Source of the DNA: an uncultured Spirochaetota bacterium
GTDB taxonomy: Bacteria; Spirochaetota; Spirochaetia; Treponematales; Treponemataceae
Length of the DNA: 63,601 bases
Assembly: GCA_944389415.1 (NCBI GenBank)
Contig: CALXMF010000011.1
Span: 1 to 63,601 of the forward strand
Direction: 5' to 3'
The notes beneath the pieces are model-generated. The model saw only the letters and a program-made list of their open reading frames with translations, had not been told where the DNA came from and did not search any database. Made by a program: the position numbers and the translations under genes. Positions 45,645-55,753 of the stretch are shown here, one piece after another. The stretch's first letter is position 1. Each line of letters begins with the position of its first letter.

Positions 45645-46630
45645 ATGCTAAAAAACTTTTGATACTTGCAGGCATTATAGTCGTTGTCTTTCTCATTTTT
45701 TTGCTGCTGGGGCCATTTTATGTCGTAAACGAAGGTTCTCAGGTAGTAATTACCCGTTTTGGCCGGATTATCAATACCAGAACAGATGCGGGGTTATATT
45801 TTAAGCTTCCATTTACTGATATGGTTACGGTATATCCCAAAAGAATCCTTTCGCTTGATGGAGATTCGCAGCGTATACCAACAAAAGAAAATCAGTTTAT
45901 TATTGTTGATACGACAAGCCGCTGGCGCATTTCTGACCCAAAACTGTTCTATCAGAATTTTAAAACACTTGATGTGGCATATAACCGTCTCAGCGATATC
46001 ATAGATTCGTCAGTGCGCACAATCATTACGCAGAACCGTCTTAGTGAAATAGTACGCAGTTCCAATATTATCAATGAACGAAAAAACACAGGACAGCTTG
46101 TCGAAACAGACGGTGTCGAAACCTCACAAATAGAAGAGCTGCTTACGCAGCCGGGAGCATCTGAAGCAGTACAAAAAGGACGCATGGCGATCAGTAATGA
46201 AATGGCTGATGAAGCGCGTAAAATGCTTCCGGAATATGGAGTCGAGCTGCTTGATATTGTACCAAGACAAATCAAATATTCTGATGAACTCACAGAAAGC
46301 GTTTATAATCGTATGATAAAAGAACGCAGTCAGGTAGCACAGGCCTACCGCTCGTTGGGCGAAGGAAAAAAAGCAGAATGGCTTGGACGTCTTGAAAACG
46401 AAAAACGAACTATATCATCTCAGGCATATAAAAAAGCAGAAGAACTGAAAGGACTCGCTGATGCAGAGGCAGCCGCCATTTACGCACAGGCATATCAGAA
46501 AGATCCTGAGTTCTACACATTCTGGAAAAGTCTTGAATCATATAAAACAACTATGCCGGATTTTGATACATTGTACAGCACAGATATGGAATATTTTAAA
46601 TATATGTATAACTCACGAGGCAGAGAGTAA
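45641..46630 (+). CDS. hflC: HflC, FtsH protease modulator
   Basis: The partner of HflK. The N-terminal anchor (about 5-27) precedes VVNEGSQVVITRFGRIINTR, and an SPFH domain extends through YGVELLDIVPRQIKYSDEL. The tail has KKAEELKGLADAEAAAIYAQAYQKDPEFYTFWKSLESY, the usual HflC ending. At 329 residues it has normal length. It is co-translated with hflK and followed 8 bases later by an unknown membrane protein. Confidence 0.93.
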   Translation: MNAKKLLILAGIIVVVFLIFLLLGPFYVVNEGSQVVITRFGRIINTRTDAGLYFKLPFTDMVTVYPKRILSLDGDSQRIPTKENQFIIVDTTSRWRISDPKLFYQNFKTLDVAYNRLSDIIDSSVRTIITQNRLSEIVRSSNIINERKNTGQLVETDGVETSQIEELLTQPGASEAVQKGRMAISNEMADEARKMLPEYGVELLDIVPRQIKYSDELTESVYNRMIKERSQVAQAYRSLGEGKKAEWLGRLENEKRTISSQAYKKAEELKGLADAEAAAIYAQAYQKDPEFYTFWKSLESYKTTMPDFDTLYSTDMEYFKYMYNSRGRE

Positions 46631-46638
46631 GGTATTCC

Positions 46639-48264
46639 ATGAACACAGATACGCTGATTACGATTAATGATGAACATATTTTTCTCAATATGAGAATGAC
46701 ACCCCGGAATTTCGCGCAGAGCAGACTGCTGCCGTTTCTGGAAGAATCAGGGTATCTTATTAATCTGAACCACGATGGAAGTGCAGACACCTGTGAATGG
46801 AAGTTTTCAGAAACAGCAGAAAACAATGGCATACTCTATGTGACCGGCACCCTTCCGGCAAGCGAATCATGGAAAGATCTGCTTACCGTGCTTCAGCAGC
46901 GTGACAGCGCGTCAATATCCGCACTCAGTACCGTATATGCCGCTTCCTGTCACGCGGCAGAAAGCGGTTTTGCAAATGCATCTTTTTTTAGTCCCGCCTG
47001 CACACTGCTCAGTGAGTCAGGAAAAGTTCTTTTTCTGCCGCGTTCTTTATCAGAACAGGCAGTACGGGGCGGCAAAGATGCGGCATTTCTGCTTGGATGC
47101 TGGCAGAATCCCAAATTAACAGACAGGGCAGCGGTTAATTATACTTTATCTGTATGTGTATATTATCTGCTGACCGGAGAATTGCCCTACCCGGAAACTG
47201 ATAATGAAAAACGTGAAAATGACAGATATGACCGTGTATATCTGCCGCTTACCGTTTTATATTCTCAGATACATTCACAGCTTATTGAAACCGCGGACGC
47301 ATATCTCATATGTAAGCCGTCAGAACAGAATATCGTACAGAGGCGTACATTTCCAGACGATATGAGCAGCGAGCTCAGGCAGATTCAGACAGAGATATCA
47401 CAGACAGATGCCGCTCTTATCGCACAACGAAAAAACGACTACCGCAGACGGCAAACAGCCGCCGTGAAAAAAAAGCGTCTTATCAGAATGTACTCAGGCG
47501 CTATCACAGCAGCGTTCATCATAGCGGCGATAATATTCGCATTTGCCGCGAGTATCGTATCCGGCAAAAAAAATCTTCCGACAGTACAGGGGCTTTCTGC
47601 GATACAGGTTGTACAGGCGTTCTATAAGGGCGTACAGGAGCTTGATACCTCTCTGATGCAGGCAGCGGTATATAAAAATGCGGCAAAAAATTACTGCGAC
47701 TATATTTCTACCATGTATGTGACAGCAAAAATGCGTCAGAGTGTAGAAAACATTTCATCAATACCGCCAGCGCAATGGCTGTGGGTGCTGCAAAATCCAA
47801 AGATGCTGCCGTTTGGTATTTGCCGCTTTTGTATAAACGGCATTCCTCAGACTCTTGATATCACCGTTCAGACAATACGTGATAATCCGGAGCCGGTAAA
47901 ACAGAAAAACGCCGTTCCCGGAGCGAATCAAACAGAAACATATTCCGTATCATATAATTATTTTGCCGGTATATCAGAGGGTAACTACATTATCCGGTCG
48001 GCGCGGGACACAGTAACACTGAGCTTTATTGAAAAAAGCTGGCTCATTACCGATTTTGAGCAAACTACCGATGATATACAAGTTCCATCTGACAGTTTTA
48101 TTCATGAATTTGCGCAACTGACCGATTCTGGGATTTCAGTCACAGAAACAGCAGATACGCTGCGTACTACATATGACTGGCTGCCATCGCGGGAGGAACT
48201 GACGCAGGCAAAAACCGACCTGCTGGGTCGATATCCATTGCTGCAAAAAGAACTGCCCCTCTGA
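46639..48264 (+). CDS. Membrane protein with a degenerate kinase-like N-terminal region
   Basis: A 541-residue protein. The cytoplasmic N-terminal half has ACTLLSESGKVLFLP (about 120-134), then AAVNYTLSVCVYYLLTGELPYP (about 164-185), a pattern like the late part of a Ser/Thr kinase (the ..SLGV.LYELLTGE.P region). It lacks a recognisable P-loop lysine, HRD and DFG triplet, so it would be a pseudokinase. A basic stretch (about 264-283) and one membrane span (about 284-308) lead to an external domain of about 230 residues without known motif. Its position 8 bases after hflC suggests a link with the HflKC-FtsH complex. Confidence 0.6.
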   Translation: MNTDTLITINDEHIFLNMRMTPRNFAQSRLLPFLEESGYLINLNHDGSADTCEWKFSETAENNGILYVTGTLPASESWKDLLTVLQQRDSASISALSTVYAASCHAAESGFANASFFSPACTLLSESGKVLFLPRSLSEQAVRGGKDAAFLLGCWQNPKLTDRAAVNYTLSVCVYYLLTGELPYPETDNEKRENDRYDRVYLPLTVLYSQIHSQLIETADAYLICKPSEQNIVQRRTFPDDMSSELRQIQTEISQTDAALIAQRKNDYRRRQTAAVKKKRLIRMYSGAITAAFIIAAIIFAFAASIVSGKKNLPTVQGLSAIQVVQAFYKGVQELDTSLMQAAVYKNAAKNYCDYISTMYVTAKMRQSVENISSIPPAQWLWVLQNPKMLPFGICRFCINGIPQTLDITVQTIRDNPEPVKQKNAVPGANQTETYSVSYNYFAGISEGNYIIRSARDTVTLSFIEKSWLITDFEQTTDDIQVPSDSFIHEFAQLTDSGISVTETADTLRTTYDWLPSREELTQAKTDLLGRYPLLQKELPL

Positions 48265-48346
48265 TATCAGCGAGACTATTCTTTCTGTTGCGTTACTGCA
48301 TTTTTTCTGTTATGATTATATAACTTTTATTATTTTGAAGGCTTAC

Positions 48347-49759
48347 ATGATTTATACTGATACAAGGGATCACGCTGTACAGGTGTCATTTAAGACAGCT
48401 GTCATGAACGGCATGAATGCGGAAACGGGCGGATTATATGTTCCCGTTTCATATCCAAAACTGAATAAATCTTTTCTGCGTCTTGTGCCGGAACCTTCAT
48501 TCCGAAGCGTCGCGTTTGAGACAGCCCGGCTATACTGTGACGGAGAAATTCCAGATGCTGATTTGCAGGCTATCATCGCTGATGCCTATCCTTTTTCTCC
48601 TCAGATTGTTCCAGCAGATCAGATATCTTATATTATGGAATTGTTTCACGGGCCTACATGCGCTTTTAAAGATTTCGGGGCCCGTTTTATGGCGCGGGTT
48701 ATGTCGTTCTTTAACAAAGATGAAAATACTCCGCTGCATATTCTTGTCGCCACCTCAGGCGATACCGGCAGCGCGGTAGGCAGCGCGTTTCATAATGTTC
48801 CAGGGCTTGATGTTACCATTCTCTATCCGGAAGGAAAAATAAGTCCGCTTCAGGAAAAACAGCTTTCTACATTTACTGGCAATGTGCGGGCATTAAAAAT
48901 TGCGGGCACATTTGATGATTGTCAGAAACTGGTTAAAACGGCTTTTACAGACGCCGATTTGAGAGCAAAATTCCGGCTGTCGTCGGCAAATTCCATCAAT
49001 ATTTCCCGATTGCTTCCGCAGAGTTTTTATTATACGTTCGCGTCTCTGGTAGTAAAAAACAGAATTCCCCGCGACAGTAAAATAGAAGATCCTTCTATTA
49101 TTATGATTGTGCCGTCAGGAAATTTTGGAAATTTGACATCAGGGCTTATCGCAAAAGAAATGGGCGCCCCGATTGCCGGATTTGTCGCGGCGACTAATTC
49201 AAACAGAACAATACCTGACTGGATTGCAAGCGGAAACTATCAGCCCCGTCCATCAGTTGCTACATTATCAAATGCAATGGATGTTGGTGCGCCAAGCAAT
49301 TATGAACGTATTCGTGATATGTACTCTCTTGAAGAAGTACGCAAACTCTTTGCCTCATACTGGCTTGACGATGAAGGCACGCTGAACGCGATACGCCACT
49401 GCTACAGCAATACCGGCTATATTATAGATCCTCACGGAGCAGTAGGCTGGCAGGCATGGAGCGACATCAGACACGGTGCGCTTAAAGATCTTGCAGAAGG
49501 CAAATCAGCCGATCCGCAAAAACCGGGGCTTACCCCCAACCTGCCCTGCTGGACAGACGCTGTTCTTAATAAAAAAGCAGTCGGTGTTGTACTTGAAACA
49601 GCTCATCCGGCTAAATTTGGAGAAACAGTCCATAGCGCAATCGGCAGAGATCCGGTAATTCCTGACAGGCTTGAAAAAGTTATGCGCCTGCCAGACCATG
49701 CAATACCAATGTCCGCAGACTATACCGCTTTTAAAGAATGGCTGATGTCTCACCTATAG
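48347..49759 (+). CDS. thrC: Threonine synthase
   Basis: ThrC converts O-phosphohomoserine to threonine with PLP. The PLP lysine lies in FHGPTCAFKDFGARFMARVM, and LVATSGDTGSAVGSAF is the phosphate loop. PSGNFGNLTSGLIAKEMGAP is further evidence. This is the longer (470 residue) class with the N-terminal segment TGGLYVPVSYP. GAAGG precedes ATG 48347. Confidence 0.93.
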   Translation: MIYTDTRDHAVQVSFKTAVMNGMNAETGGLYVPVSYPKLNKSFLRLVPEPSFRSVAFETARLYCDGEIPDADLQAIIADAYPFSPQIVPADQISYIMELFHGPTCAFKDFGARFMARVMSFFNKDENTPLHILVATSGDTGSAVGSAFHNVPGLDVTILYPEGKISPLQEKQLSTFTGNVRALKIAGTFDDCQKLVKTAFTDADLRAKFRLSSANSINISRLLPQSFYYTFASLVVKNRIPRDSKIEDPSIIMIVPSGNFGNLTSGLIAKEMGAPIAGFVAATNSNRTIPDWIASGNYQPRPSVATLSNAMDVGAPSNYERIRDMYSLEEVRKLFASYWLDDEGTLNAIRHCYSNTGYIIDPHGAVGWQAWSDIRHGALKDLAEGKSADPQKPGLTPNLPCWTDAVLNKKAVGVVLETAHPAKFGETVHSAIGRDPVIPDRLEKVMRLPDHAIPMSADYTAFKEWLMSHL

Positions 49760-49788
49760 TCTGTCTCAGACTGAAAATGTAAAACCGT

Positions 49789-49821
49789 ACATATGAGCGC
49801 ATATTACATGCGTTCATATGT
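49789..49821. terminator. Hairpin between thrC and the deaminase gene, overlapping the deaminase stop
   Basis: ACATATGAGCGCAT (49789-49802) and ATGCGTTCATATGT (49808-49821) pair with one mismatch over the loop ATTAC. The loop holds the minus-strand TAA stop, and one arm encodes the last residues of the deaminase. There is no long T-run in either direction, so its strength is uncertain. Confidence 0.55.
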
Positions 49822-50295
49822 CTGCAGTTCATCACTTAAATGAACAATCTCAACACCTGCCGCCTTAAACATAGCAAGAGAGTCGGCGCTGTCATGGTAG
49901 CGCTTTTCACAAACAACACGGACAATGCCGCAGTTTATGATAAGCATTGCGCATGTGCGGCAAGGAGTCATTTTGCAGTACAGCGTTGCGCCCTCTATCG
50001 ATATACCATTCTTAGCAGCCTGACAAATAGCGTTTTGCTCAGCATGAACAGTACGCACACAATGCTGCGTGACAGCGCCGTCTTCATGCACCATCTTTTT
50101 AAATAGATGTCCGACATCATCACAATGCGGAAGTCCTGCTGGAGAACCGACATATCCGGTTACCAGAATTCTGTTATTGTGAGTAATAACACAGCCTGAT
50201 CTTCCCCGGTCGCACGTTGCCCGCTTGGCGACGGTCCGGCAAATTTCCATAAAATACTCATCCCACGAAGGCCGCGTATACTTTTCTTCACTCAT
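49804..50295 (-). CDS. Deoxycytidylate deaminase
   Basis: A zinc-dependent deaminase of the dCMP/ComE group, making dUMP from dCMP for dTMP supply. Zn motif: HAEQNAI with His and Glu, then PCRTCAM with two Cys. RPSWDEYFMEICRTVAKRATCDRG and GSPAGLPHCDDVGH are typical of the group. ATG 50295 gives 164 residues, a normal length. Confidence 0.9.
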   Translation of the reverse strand: MSEEKYTRPSWDEYFMEICRTVAKRATCDRGRSGCVITHNNRILVTGYVGSPAGLPHCDDVGHLFKKMVHEDGAVTQHCVRTVHAEQNAICQAAKNGISIEGATLYCKMTPCRTCAMLIINCGIVRVVCEKRYHDSADSLAMFKAAGVEIVHLSDELQTYERM

Positions 50296-50414
50296 ACCTG
50301 TTCCCCTGCTGTAAATCTGTGTTCTTATAGTAATAAGAAGTACAGTATCAGTCAATCAGGAACCGTTATCACAGGCACATGACAAATAGCACAAACTTTC
50401 ATATACTTATATTG

Positions 50415-51170
50415 ATGAACAGAAACACAAGTATGCCCGCTCTTATTTTAACCTCCCGACAGCTTGGTGAAACAAACCGCATGATCACGTTTTTAACACC
50501 GGCAGAGGGAGTACAACAGGCTGTTCTATACGGCGGCAGAAAAAATAAACTGAGAGCACTTGTCTCGCCCTGGCACCGCGGCATGATATGGTTATATACA
50601 GATCCTGTTAAGAACTCAACAAAAATAACAGATTTTGACGCACAGTCATATCACACTGATATACGCATGAATCTTGATAAAACATGGGCAGCCTCAGTAT
50701 GTTCAGAAATTATCATAAAAACAGAGGCAGCGGGAGAATTTGCGCAATGCTGGTATCTGGCAAATGGTTTCTTTGACGGATTAGAATTATGCCGAGAGCA
50801 GGATACACAGGCAGGGCTGCTCCGTTTTATCTGGCGTTATCTTGGTCTTCTTGGACAGCAGACAGACTGCCGCCACTGCATACGCTGTGAAGAAGTACTT
50901 GATACCGCCGGCAGATACGGAGTTTCATATTATAGTCCATCTGAAAATGGTTTTATCTGCGGAGACTGCTGTACCCCGCACGAAAATACAATTATCATAG
51001 AACACGAGAGCCGCCATTACCTTGCGTCACTAACAGATCTTTCTCCAGCCGCAGCACGTGCAATACCGCTTTCACCTCAGATGTTTCAGGAACTCAGACA
51101 GCTTCTGTTTATTCTGATATCATCAGTCTGCGGCGGACGGTTAAAATCTCTCGAATGCACAGCAGTCTGA
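50415..51170 (+). CDS. recO: DNA repair protein RecO
   Basis: RecO helps load RecA on SSB-coated DNA in the RecFOR pathway. An N-terminal OB fold (ALILTSRQLGETNRMITFLT, YGGRKNKLRALVSP) is followed by a helical domain and a zinc site. The zinc site has CRHCIRCEEVL and FICGDCC. Starts at 50415 or 50433 are both possible; neither has a strong Shine-Dalgarno. Confidence 0.83.
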   Translation: MNRNTSMPALILTSRQLGETNRMITFLTPAEGVQQAVLYGGRKNKLRALVSPWHRGMIWLYTDPVKNSTKITDFDAQSYHTDIRMNLDKTWAASVCSEIIIKTEAAGEFAQCWYLANGFFDGLELCREQDTQAGLLRFIWRYLGLLGQQTDCRHCIRCEEVLDTAGRYGVSYYSPSENGFICGDCCTPHENTIIIEHESRHYLASLTDLSPAAARAIPLSPQMFQELRQLLFILISSVCGGRLKSLECTAV

Positions 51171-51273
51171 TGATGTATCACCAGCGCAAGTGTTCTTTGC
51201 TTAGTATATAGCAAAAACACGCAAAATAAAGTATCATAAATATATTTCTATACACATACAAAGGAGTCTGTTC

Positions 51274-52623
51274 ATGTCTGCTCCATTACGCGCAGTTGAT
51301 ATAATAATGAAAAAAAGAGGCTCACCATCTGCTCCGCACGGGCAGGAATTAACAAAAAATGAGCTTGAATTTATCGCTAACGGTTTTGTAAAAGGTGAAA
51401 TTCCTGATTATCAGATTGCGGCATGGCTGATGGCCGTATATTTTAACGGAATGTCGTTTCAGGAAACTGCTGATCTGACAGAATGTATGCTGTATTCGGG
51501 AGATACCTTTAATCTATATACTGCCGCGATACCCGGTCTGACAGGGCCATTTATCGATAAACATTCTACAGGCGGTGTGGGTGATAAAATCTCTCTGCCG
51601 CTTGCACCTATTGCAGCCGCGTGCGGTATACAAATCCCTATGATGAGCGGACGCGCACTGGGACATACCGGCGGCACCCTTGATAAGCTGGAATCTATCG
51701 AAGGATATCGTGTTCTCCTGGAAAAAGAAGAAATGTATCAGATTATGGCCAGTACCGGATACGTTATGATGGGACAAACTTCCAAGATTGTACCGGCAGA
51801 CCGGCTTTTATACGCGCTGCGAGATGTTACCGGAACAGTAGAATCAATTCCTCTTATTACGGCAAGTATTTTATCAAAAAAAGTCGCGGAGGGTTCTGAC
51901 GGTCTGGTATTTGATGTTAAATGCGGTACAGGCGCGTTTATGAAAACAGCAGACGATGCCGCAGCACTCGCACAATCTCTTGTTAAAACGGCCCATAAGA
52001 TGGGAAAAAAAGCATCGGCTCTGATAACAAACATGAATACCCCGCTTGGCAACACAGTCGGTAATTTTCTCGAAATTGAGGAAACACTTGACTGCCTCGA
52101 AGGAAAAGGTCCTGAGGATGTAATGACACTCACCTATGCGCTTGGGGCGCATATGCTGCTGCTCGCAGATAAAGCCGATTCTTATGAAACGGGTGTTGAA
52201 AAATGCCGTCATGCGGTAGCCTCCGGAAAAGCTATGGAACTTTTTTTGCAGAATGTCGCCGCTCAGGGAGGCAACCCTGACAAGCTGCTTAAACAGCGCG
52301 GTGTACGGCGCAGTCCATATCATTTCGAATACCGCGCCGCGCAGGACGGCTGGATAACGATAGAGGCATTTAAGACAGGTCTTGCCGCCGTCAATCTTGG
52401 TGTAGGCCGCAACCGTACTGATGATAAAGTAGATCCCGATGCCGGAATGATTCTGAGAGCACATACAGGAGAATATGTAAAAAAAGATGATGTGCTTATA
52501 GACGTATACGGCAAAAACGAAAGTTCTCTTACTGCTGCCGCACAGCTGCTGGATCAGGCTGTCACCTACTCCGATACAAAAACAGAGCCGCAGCCGCTCA
52601 TTTATCAGGAAATCTGTTCATAA
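51274..52623 (+). CDS. Pyrimidine-nucleoside/thymidine phosphorylase
   Basis: Phosphorolysis of thymidine, deoxyuridine or uridine, feeding deoxyribose-1-phosphate to salvage and DeoC. The signature is SGRALGHTGGTLDKLESI. KHSTGGVGDKISLPLAP and the phosphate-binding region are intact. At 449 residues, both deoA (thymidine) and pdp (pyrimidine) members remain possible. AAAGGAG precedes the ATG. It overlaps recJ by one base (TAATG). Confidence 0.9.
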   Translation: MSAPLRAVDIIMKKRGSPSAPHGQELTKNELEFIANGFVKGEIPDYQIAAWLMAVYFNGMSFQETADLTECMLYSGDTFNLYTAAIPGLTGPFIDKHSTGGVGDKISLPLAPIAAACGIQIPMMSGRALGHTGGTLDKLESIEGYRVLLEKEEMYQIMASTGYVMMGQTSKIVPADRLLYALRDVTGTVESIPLITASILSKKVAEGSDGLVFDVKCGTGAFMKTADDAAALAQSLVKTAHKMGKKASALITNMNTPLGNTVGNFLEIEETLDCLEGKGPEDVMTLTYALGAHMLLLADKADSYETGVEKCRHAVASGKAMELFLQNVAAQGGNPDKLLKQRGVRRSPYHFEYRAAQDGWITIEAFKTGLAAVNLGVGRNRTDDKVDPDAGMILRAHTGEYVKKDDVLIDVYGKNESSLTAAAQLLDQAVTYSDTKTEPQPLIYQEICS

Positions 52624-54779
52624 TGCAGTACATAAAAAAAGAAGTATCCCGTGAACAGGTCAAAGAGCTGCATGACCGGTTTGGCTGTGATCCGCTCTCG
52701 GCTTCTGTTTTTGTCCGCAGAGGCATCACAAACGGTCATGATATCATGTTCTATCTTGAACAGGATATGCGGTATCTGCATACCCCTTTTCTGATGTCTT
52801 CTATGGAAGATGCCGTTGACCGGATACTGACCGCAAAAGATGAAGGCGAAAAAGTCCTGATTTTTGGAGATAGAGATGTTGACGGCATTACCAGCACCGT
52901 TTTGCTCTACGAATGTCTGTCACGAATGGGTATAGATGTCAGCTGGAAACTCCCGTCAGGTAATGACGCATACGGGCTGTCGACACAAACAGTAGATGAA
53001 TTTCTGACGCAATACGGTTCCCTCATTATAACCGTAGACTGCGGTATTTCAAATAACGATGAAATTGCGTACGCGGCTCAGCACGGTATCGATGTGATTG
53101 TTGTTGATCACCACACACCGCCATATGAATTGCCGCAGCCCGCTGTAATTGTCAATCCTAAGGTCGAAAATGAGCACTATCCTTTTAAAGATATTTCCGG
53201 CTGTGCTGTAGTTTTTAAACTGGTATCAGCGCTGCGCTTTGCTCAAACAGAACTGTACAAGCAGGAAATATGTCTGCTTAATGTCAGACCCCTGAACGAG
53301 GCATATGTTATTGAGGCAGTGAAAGTCCTCAACATGACAGAAAAAGAACGGCTCATAGAAACAATTGTTCCAGGGATTGTCACCTCTATTACACAGACAC
53401 GCCTTCCTGATTTTTTACAGGGGCAGCAGATCTTTGTATGGGACAGTGCTGTTCAAAAACGCCAGCTTGCAAAGATATTCGGCAGTTCTGTTGAATTTAA
53501 TTTCTTTGACGTCAGAGATGAAATAGCAAAAATTATTCCGGCAGTTGAAAACGCGAGTCTCCTGCGGATAAAAGATATGTCCCGTATTCTCCGTTATCAG
53601 GAAAATCCAGTATCTGAACTGGACGCGTTTTTTACTATTTTTATTACGTTTATTATGGCAAAAAACAGTTCCGCTCATCCAGTTTTTGCTGAACAGGAAC
53701 AAAAAGATATACAATTATGTATGCTTGCCGCACTCGCCGATATTATGCCGCTGCATAACGAAAATCGTATCTTTATAAAACAGGGATTAGCAGCGGTAAA
53801 TAAGGGACAGGCGCGGGCAGGATTAAGCGAACTGCTTGTCAGACAGAATCTGATTGGTAAAAAAATCGGCAGCATTCATCTTTCATGGAATATTGTTCCG
53901 CTGCTGAACGCGGCCGGACGGCTGGGACAGCCGGAATTATCAGCTAAACTGTTTTTATCACAGGACCCGCTTGAGCGTTCGCGCCTTGCTGACCAGATTA
54001 TCGAATTGAATAAAGAGCGCCGGCAGCTTGGCAATGACGCATGGGGAATCGCGGAAAAACAGGCATATGACAGTCTTGAACAATATGACGGCAAATTGAT
54101 TGTGGTAATTGATGAACGCATAAACCGGGGTGTCTCAGGCATCCTAGCGGCAAGACTTGTTCAGCGGTTTAATGTACCGGCAATCGCGGCAACTATTGTG
54201 GATGGTGAAACAGTAGTCGGCTCGCTCAGGACAAACCGCGGCTGCAACGCCACTCATATGCTCAACAGATTTGCTGAATTGTTTATTAATCACGGCGGCC
54301 ATACTTCCGCAGCGGGATTCAGTCTAAAAAAAGAAAATCTTGAAGAATTTAAACTGTCCCTGCAGGCATACGCTCCTCTGATTGAACTTGATGATGATAC
54401 GTCTGAAATTCCTGCTGTCGATGCGGAACTTCCGGCATCATATATGAAACCGGAATTATTATCGCTCATTGATATGATGGAACCATATGGAGAAAAAAAT
54501 CCTCCCCTGATTTTTCTGGTAAAAAAAGTCAGACTGATTGCTGCTGAAGTTATCGGAAAAACAGAACGGCAGCATCTGAAACTCACATTTGATTGCGGAA
54601 AAATTAAATGGCCGGCAATTTATTGGGGAGCGGCAGAGCGGCTAAACCGGGATTTTAAACTCCGTGATACCGTCAATGTTATTTTTCATATTGAACGAAA
54701 CTGTTTTAATGGTATGGAAATTCCGCAAATGAATATAATTGATATGGAACAGTCTGATACTCAGGAGGTAAACAAATGA
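52623..54779 (+). CDS. recJ: Single-stranded-DNA exonuclease RecJ
   Basis: RecJ is a 5'-to-3' exonuclease in recombination and mismatch repair. The DHH phosphoesterase motifs are LIFGDRDVDGITSTVLLYE, TVDCGISNN and VVDHHTPP. DHHA1 has GGHTSAAGFSL, and an OB-like domain (about 600-710) ends the protein. Its 718 residues exceed E. coli RecJ (577), with an insertion at about 215-345, where there is little family motif. It is coupled to pdp and to the M23 gene (4-base overlap). Confidence 0.88.
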   Translation: MQYIKKEVSREQVKELHDRFGCDPLSASVFVRRGITNGHDIMFYLEQDMRYLHTPFLMSSMEDAVDRILTAKDEGEKVLIFGDRDVDGITSTVLLYECLSRMGIDVSWKLPSGNDAYGLSTQTVDEFLTQYGSLIITVDCGISNNDEIAYAAQHGIDVIVVDHHTPPYELPQPAVIVNPKVENEHYPFKDISGCAVVFKLVSALRFAQTELYKQEICLLNVRPLNEAYVIEAVKVLNMTEKERLIETIVPGIVTSITQTRLPDFLQGQQIFVWDSAVQKRQLAKIFGSSVEFNFFDVRDEIAKIIPAVENASLLRIKDMSRILRYQENPVSELDAFFTIFITFIMAKNSSAHPVFAEQEQKDIQLCMLAALADIMPLHNENRIFIKQGLAAVNKGQARAGLSELLVRQNLIGKKIGSIHLSWNIVPLLNAAGRLGQPELSAKLFLSQDPLERSRLADQIIELNKERRQLGNDAWGIAEKQAYDSLEQYDGKLIVVIDERINRGVSGILAARLVQRFNVPAIAATIVDGETVVGSLRTNRGCNATHMLNRFAELFINHGGHTSAAGFSLKKENLEEFKLSLQAYAPLIELDDDTSEIPAVDAELPASYMKPELLSLIDMMEPYGEKNPPLIFLVKKVRLIAAEVIGKTERQHLKLTFDCGKIKWPAIYWGAAERLNRDFKLRDTVNVIFHIERNCFNGMEIPQMNIIDMEQSDTQEVNK

Positions 54780-55753
54780 AAAAGAAAATATACCTATTCA
54801 CTATTCTGCTTTTCTGCGCTATAGCGGCAGGATGGACAAAAGACGCGTTATACAATGGAGAGGAGTATAGTATTGCCCTCTCTTACACTGATATTGCGGC
54901 ACCGGGCGACGCGATATTTGTCAGACTCCGTTTTGAATCAAAAGTACGTGAAAACGAAAAAAATGACAGCTCATTAACAAGCGCTTTACTGCTGATACCG
55001 GAAATCGGACAATGTGAATTCTATCCGGTTCCGATAAACACAATCGGAAACAAAGCAGTCAAAGAATTTCTCGCTGCAATTCCCCTCTCTACTTATCAGG
55101 CAACGGGAAATCTTGAACTACAGATTATTTATAACGCGTTCGGCAGCGAAACGATGGAATTCTCATTACCAGTACAAATCACTCCACGAGAATTTGTGAA
55201 AGAAACTATTCCGCTGGACAGCGACAATACCGCAATCAGAACGGACAACAGTCCTGAACGAATCGCTCAAATCAATAAGCTCAACACCATTCTCGCTACC
55301 ATACATCCTGACGCGATATACCAGACAGAACCGTTTACTCCTCCGACTGACGCGACCAGAAGAACTTCATTCTTTGGAGACAGACGGACATATGTATATA
55401 CTGACGGAACAGAAGCGTCAAGCCTTCACTATGGCATTGATTACGGAATACCGACAGGCTCCCCTGTTGCCGCCTGCGGAGCTGGAAAAGTAGTTCTTGC
55501 AGAAAACAGAATATCTACCGGATGGAGCGTCGTTATTGAACATTTACCCGGATTATACAGTCTCTATTATCATATGGATTCGCTGATGGTGCGAGAAGGA
55601 CAGATGATCAGACAGGGCGACCAGATTGGCGTATCAGGGGCGACAGGACTTGCGACAGGTCCGCATCTGCACTGGGAAATACGGCTGAATATGGCGGCTG
55701 TCAGTCCTGACTTTTTTACACAGGATTTTTCATTCAGTTCCAAGCATCAGTGA
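54776..55753 (+). CDS. M23 family murein peptidase, exported
   Basis: A 325-residue protein with a signal peptide (about 3-20) and a beta-rich N-terminal domain without LysM. A C-terminal M23 domain has Zn and catalytic motifs HYGIDYGIPTGSPV, YYHMDSL and HLHWEI. All expected catalytic His and Asp residues are present. It is the last gene after recJ and overlaps the convergent 55730-56326 gene by 24 bases at the 3' ends. Confidence 0.86.
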   Translation: MKKKIYLFTILLFCAIAAGWTKDALYNGEEYSIALSYTDIAAPGDAIFVRLRFESKVRENEKNDSSLTSALLLIPEIGQCEFYPVPINTIGNKAVKEFLAAIPLSTYQATGNLELQIIYNAFGSETMEFSLPVQITPREFVKETIPLDSDNTAIRTDNSPERIAQINKLNTILATIHPDAIYQTEPFTPPTDATRRTSFFGDRRTYVYTDGTEASSLHYGIDYGIPTGSPVAACGAGKVVLAENRISTGWSVVIEHLPGLYSLYYHMDSLMVREGQMIRQGDQIGVSGATGLATGPHLHWEIRLNMAAVSPDFFTQDFSFSSKHQ

